Source: an archaeon (GTDB lineage: Archaea > Nanobdellota > Nanobdellia > Pacearchaeales > GW2011-AR1). From it: a stretch of 36,652 nucleotides of DNA. Below the pieces are notes generated by a model. The model did no database searches and was not told where the DNA came from. It saw only the letters and a program-made list of their open reading frames with translations. Below are positions 36,354 through 36,652 of the stretch, piece after piece (the first letter of the stretch is position 1; each line of letters starts with the position of its first letter). The stretch is from positions 1 to 36,652 of the forward strand of contig JAACWA010000013.1 in assembly GCA_009992175.1 (NCBI GenBank). The letters run 5' to 3'. Position numbers and translations under genes: made by a program.

Positions 36354-36584
36354 ATGACTTTTCTAAATGAGTTTTCTAATTTTAAGAAATTCTTTATGAT
36401 TTTCTTTTTCCCCTTATTCGGAATCTGGTTTTTCAATCTTCAAGGAGACCATATAATAAATTCCATTGAAAGAAACCTTGATTTTGGGTAGTTTTTACAA
36501 GTTAGTTTGATTTTATTTCCCTTCTTCTTTATATTTATCTCAATTTCATTTGCCATAGGGTTAGTTTTCGAATCTAAAAATTAA
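36354..36584 (+). other. Small membrane ORF interrupted by a single in-frame TAG (36489-36491)
   Basis: MTFLNEFSNFKKFFMIFFFPLFGIWFFNLQGDHIINSIERNLDFG*FLQVSLILFPFFFIFISISFAIGLVFESKN*. Confidence 0.55.
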
Positions 36585-36601
36585 ATTTAAGGAATTAAGT
36601 C

Positions 36602-36652
36602 ATGAATTCAAAAAAAATGTTTCTTTTAGGTGTTTCATTAATCTCCGGAGTT
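36602..36652 (+). CDS. Start of a CDS running off the window, signal-peptide-like N-terminus
   Basis: MNSKKMFLLGVSLISGV... Confidence 0.45.
   Translation, partial: MNSKKMFLLGVSLISGV

Overview
This looks like a chromosomal segment of an AT-rich archaeon. The lineage is inferred as DPANN (Pacearchaeota/Woesearchaeota-like) from gene content. The core genes are a replication cluster (Orc1/Cdc6, PolD DP1, a HAD nucleotidase, PolD DP2), TyrRS, a ribosomal-protein block (eL18-uL13-uS9), a split Hef helicase/nuclease pair, a type II/IV secretion ATPase locus, two PRC-barrel genes and tRNA-Leu(CAA). Accessory or unusual parts are: an archaeal cytidylate-kinase domain fused to an XPF/ERCC4 nuclease; an in-frame UvrA(N)-UvrB(C) chimera; a homolog of the FmrO/ArmA-type 16S rRNA methyltransferases; a pair of convergent coiled-coil/winged-helix genes whose linkers are encoded by short tandem repeats, next to a roughly 1.2 kb repeat-filled noncoding region; a likely replication origin with an A+T-only 28-bp tandem repeat; a hairpin-rich putative ncRNA; a serine-recombinase 'Recombinase'-domain protein with no catalytic domain; and a HerA/VirB4-like ATPase module just downstream of tRNA-Leu, with iteron-like repeats and an amber-interrupted small membrane ORF. 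All calls come from reading the sequence and motifs; no database searches were run.
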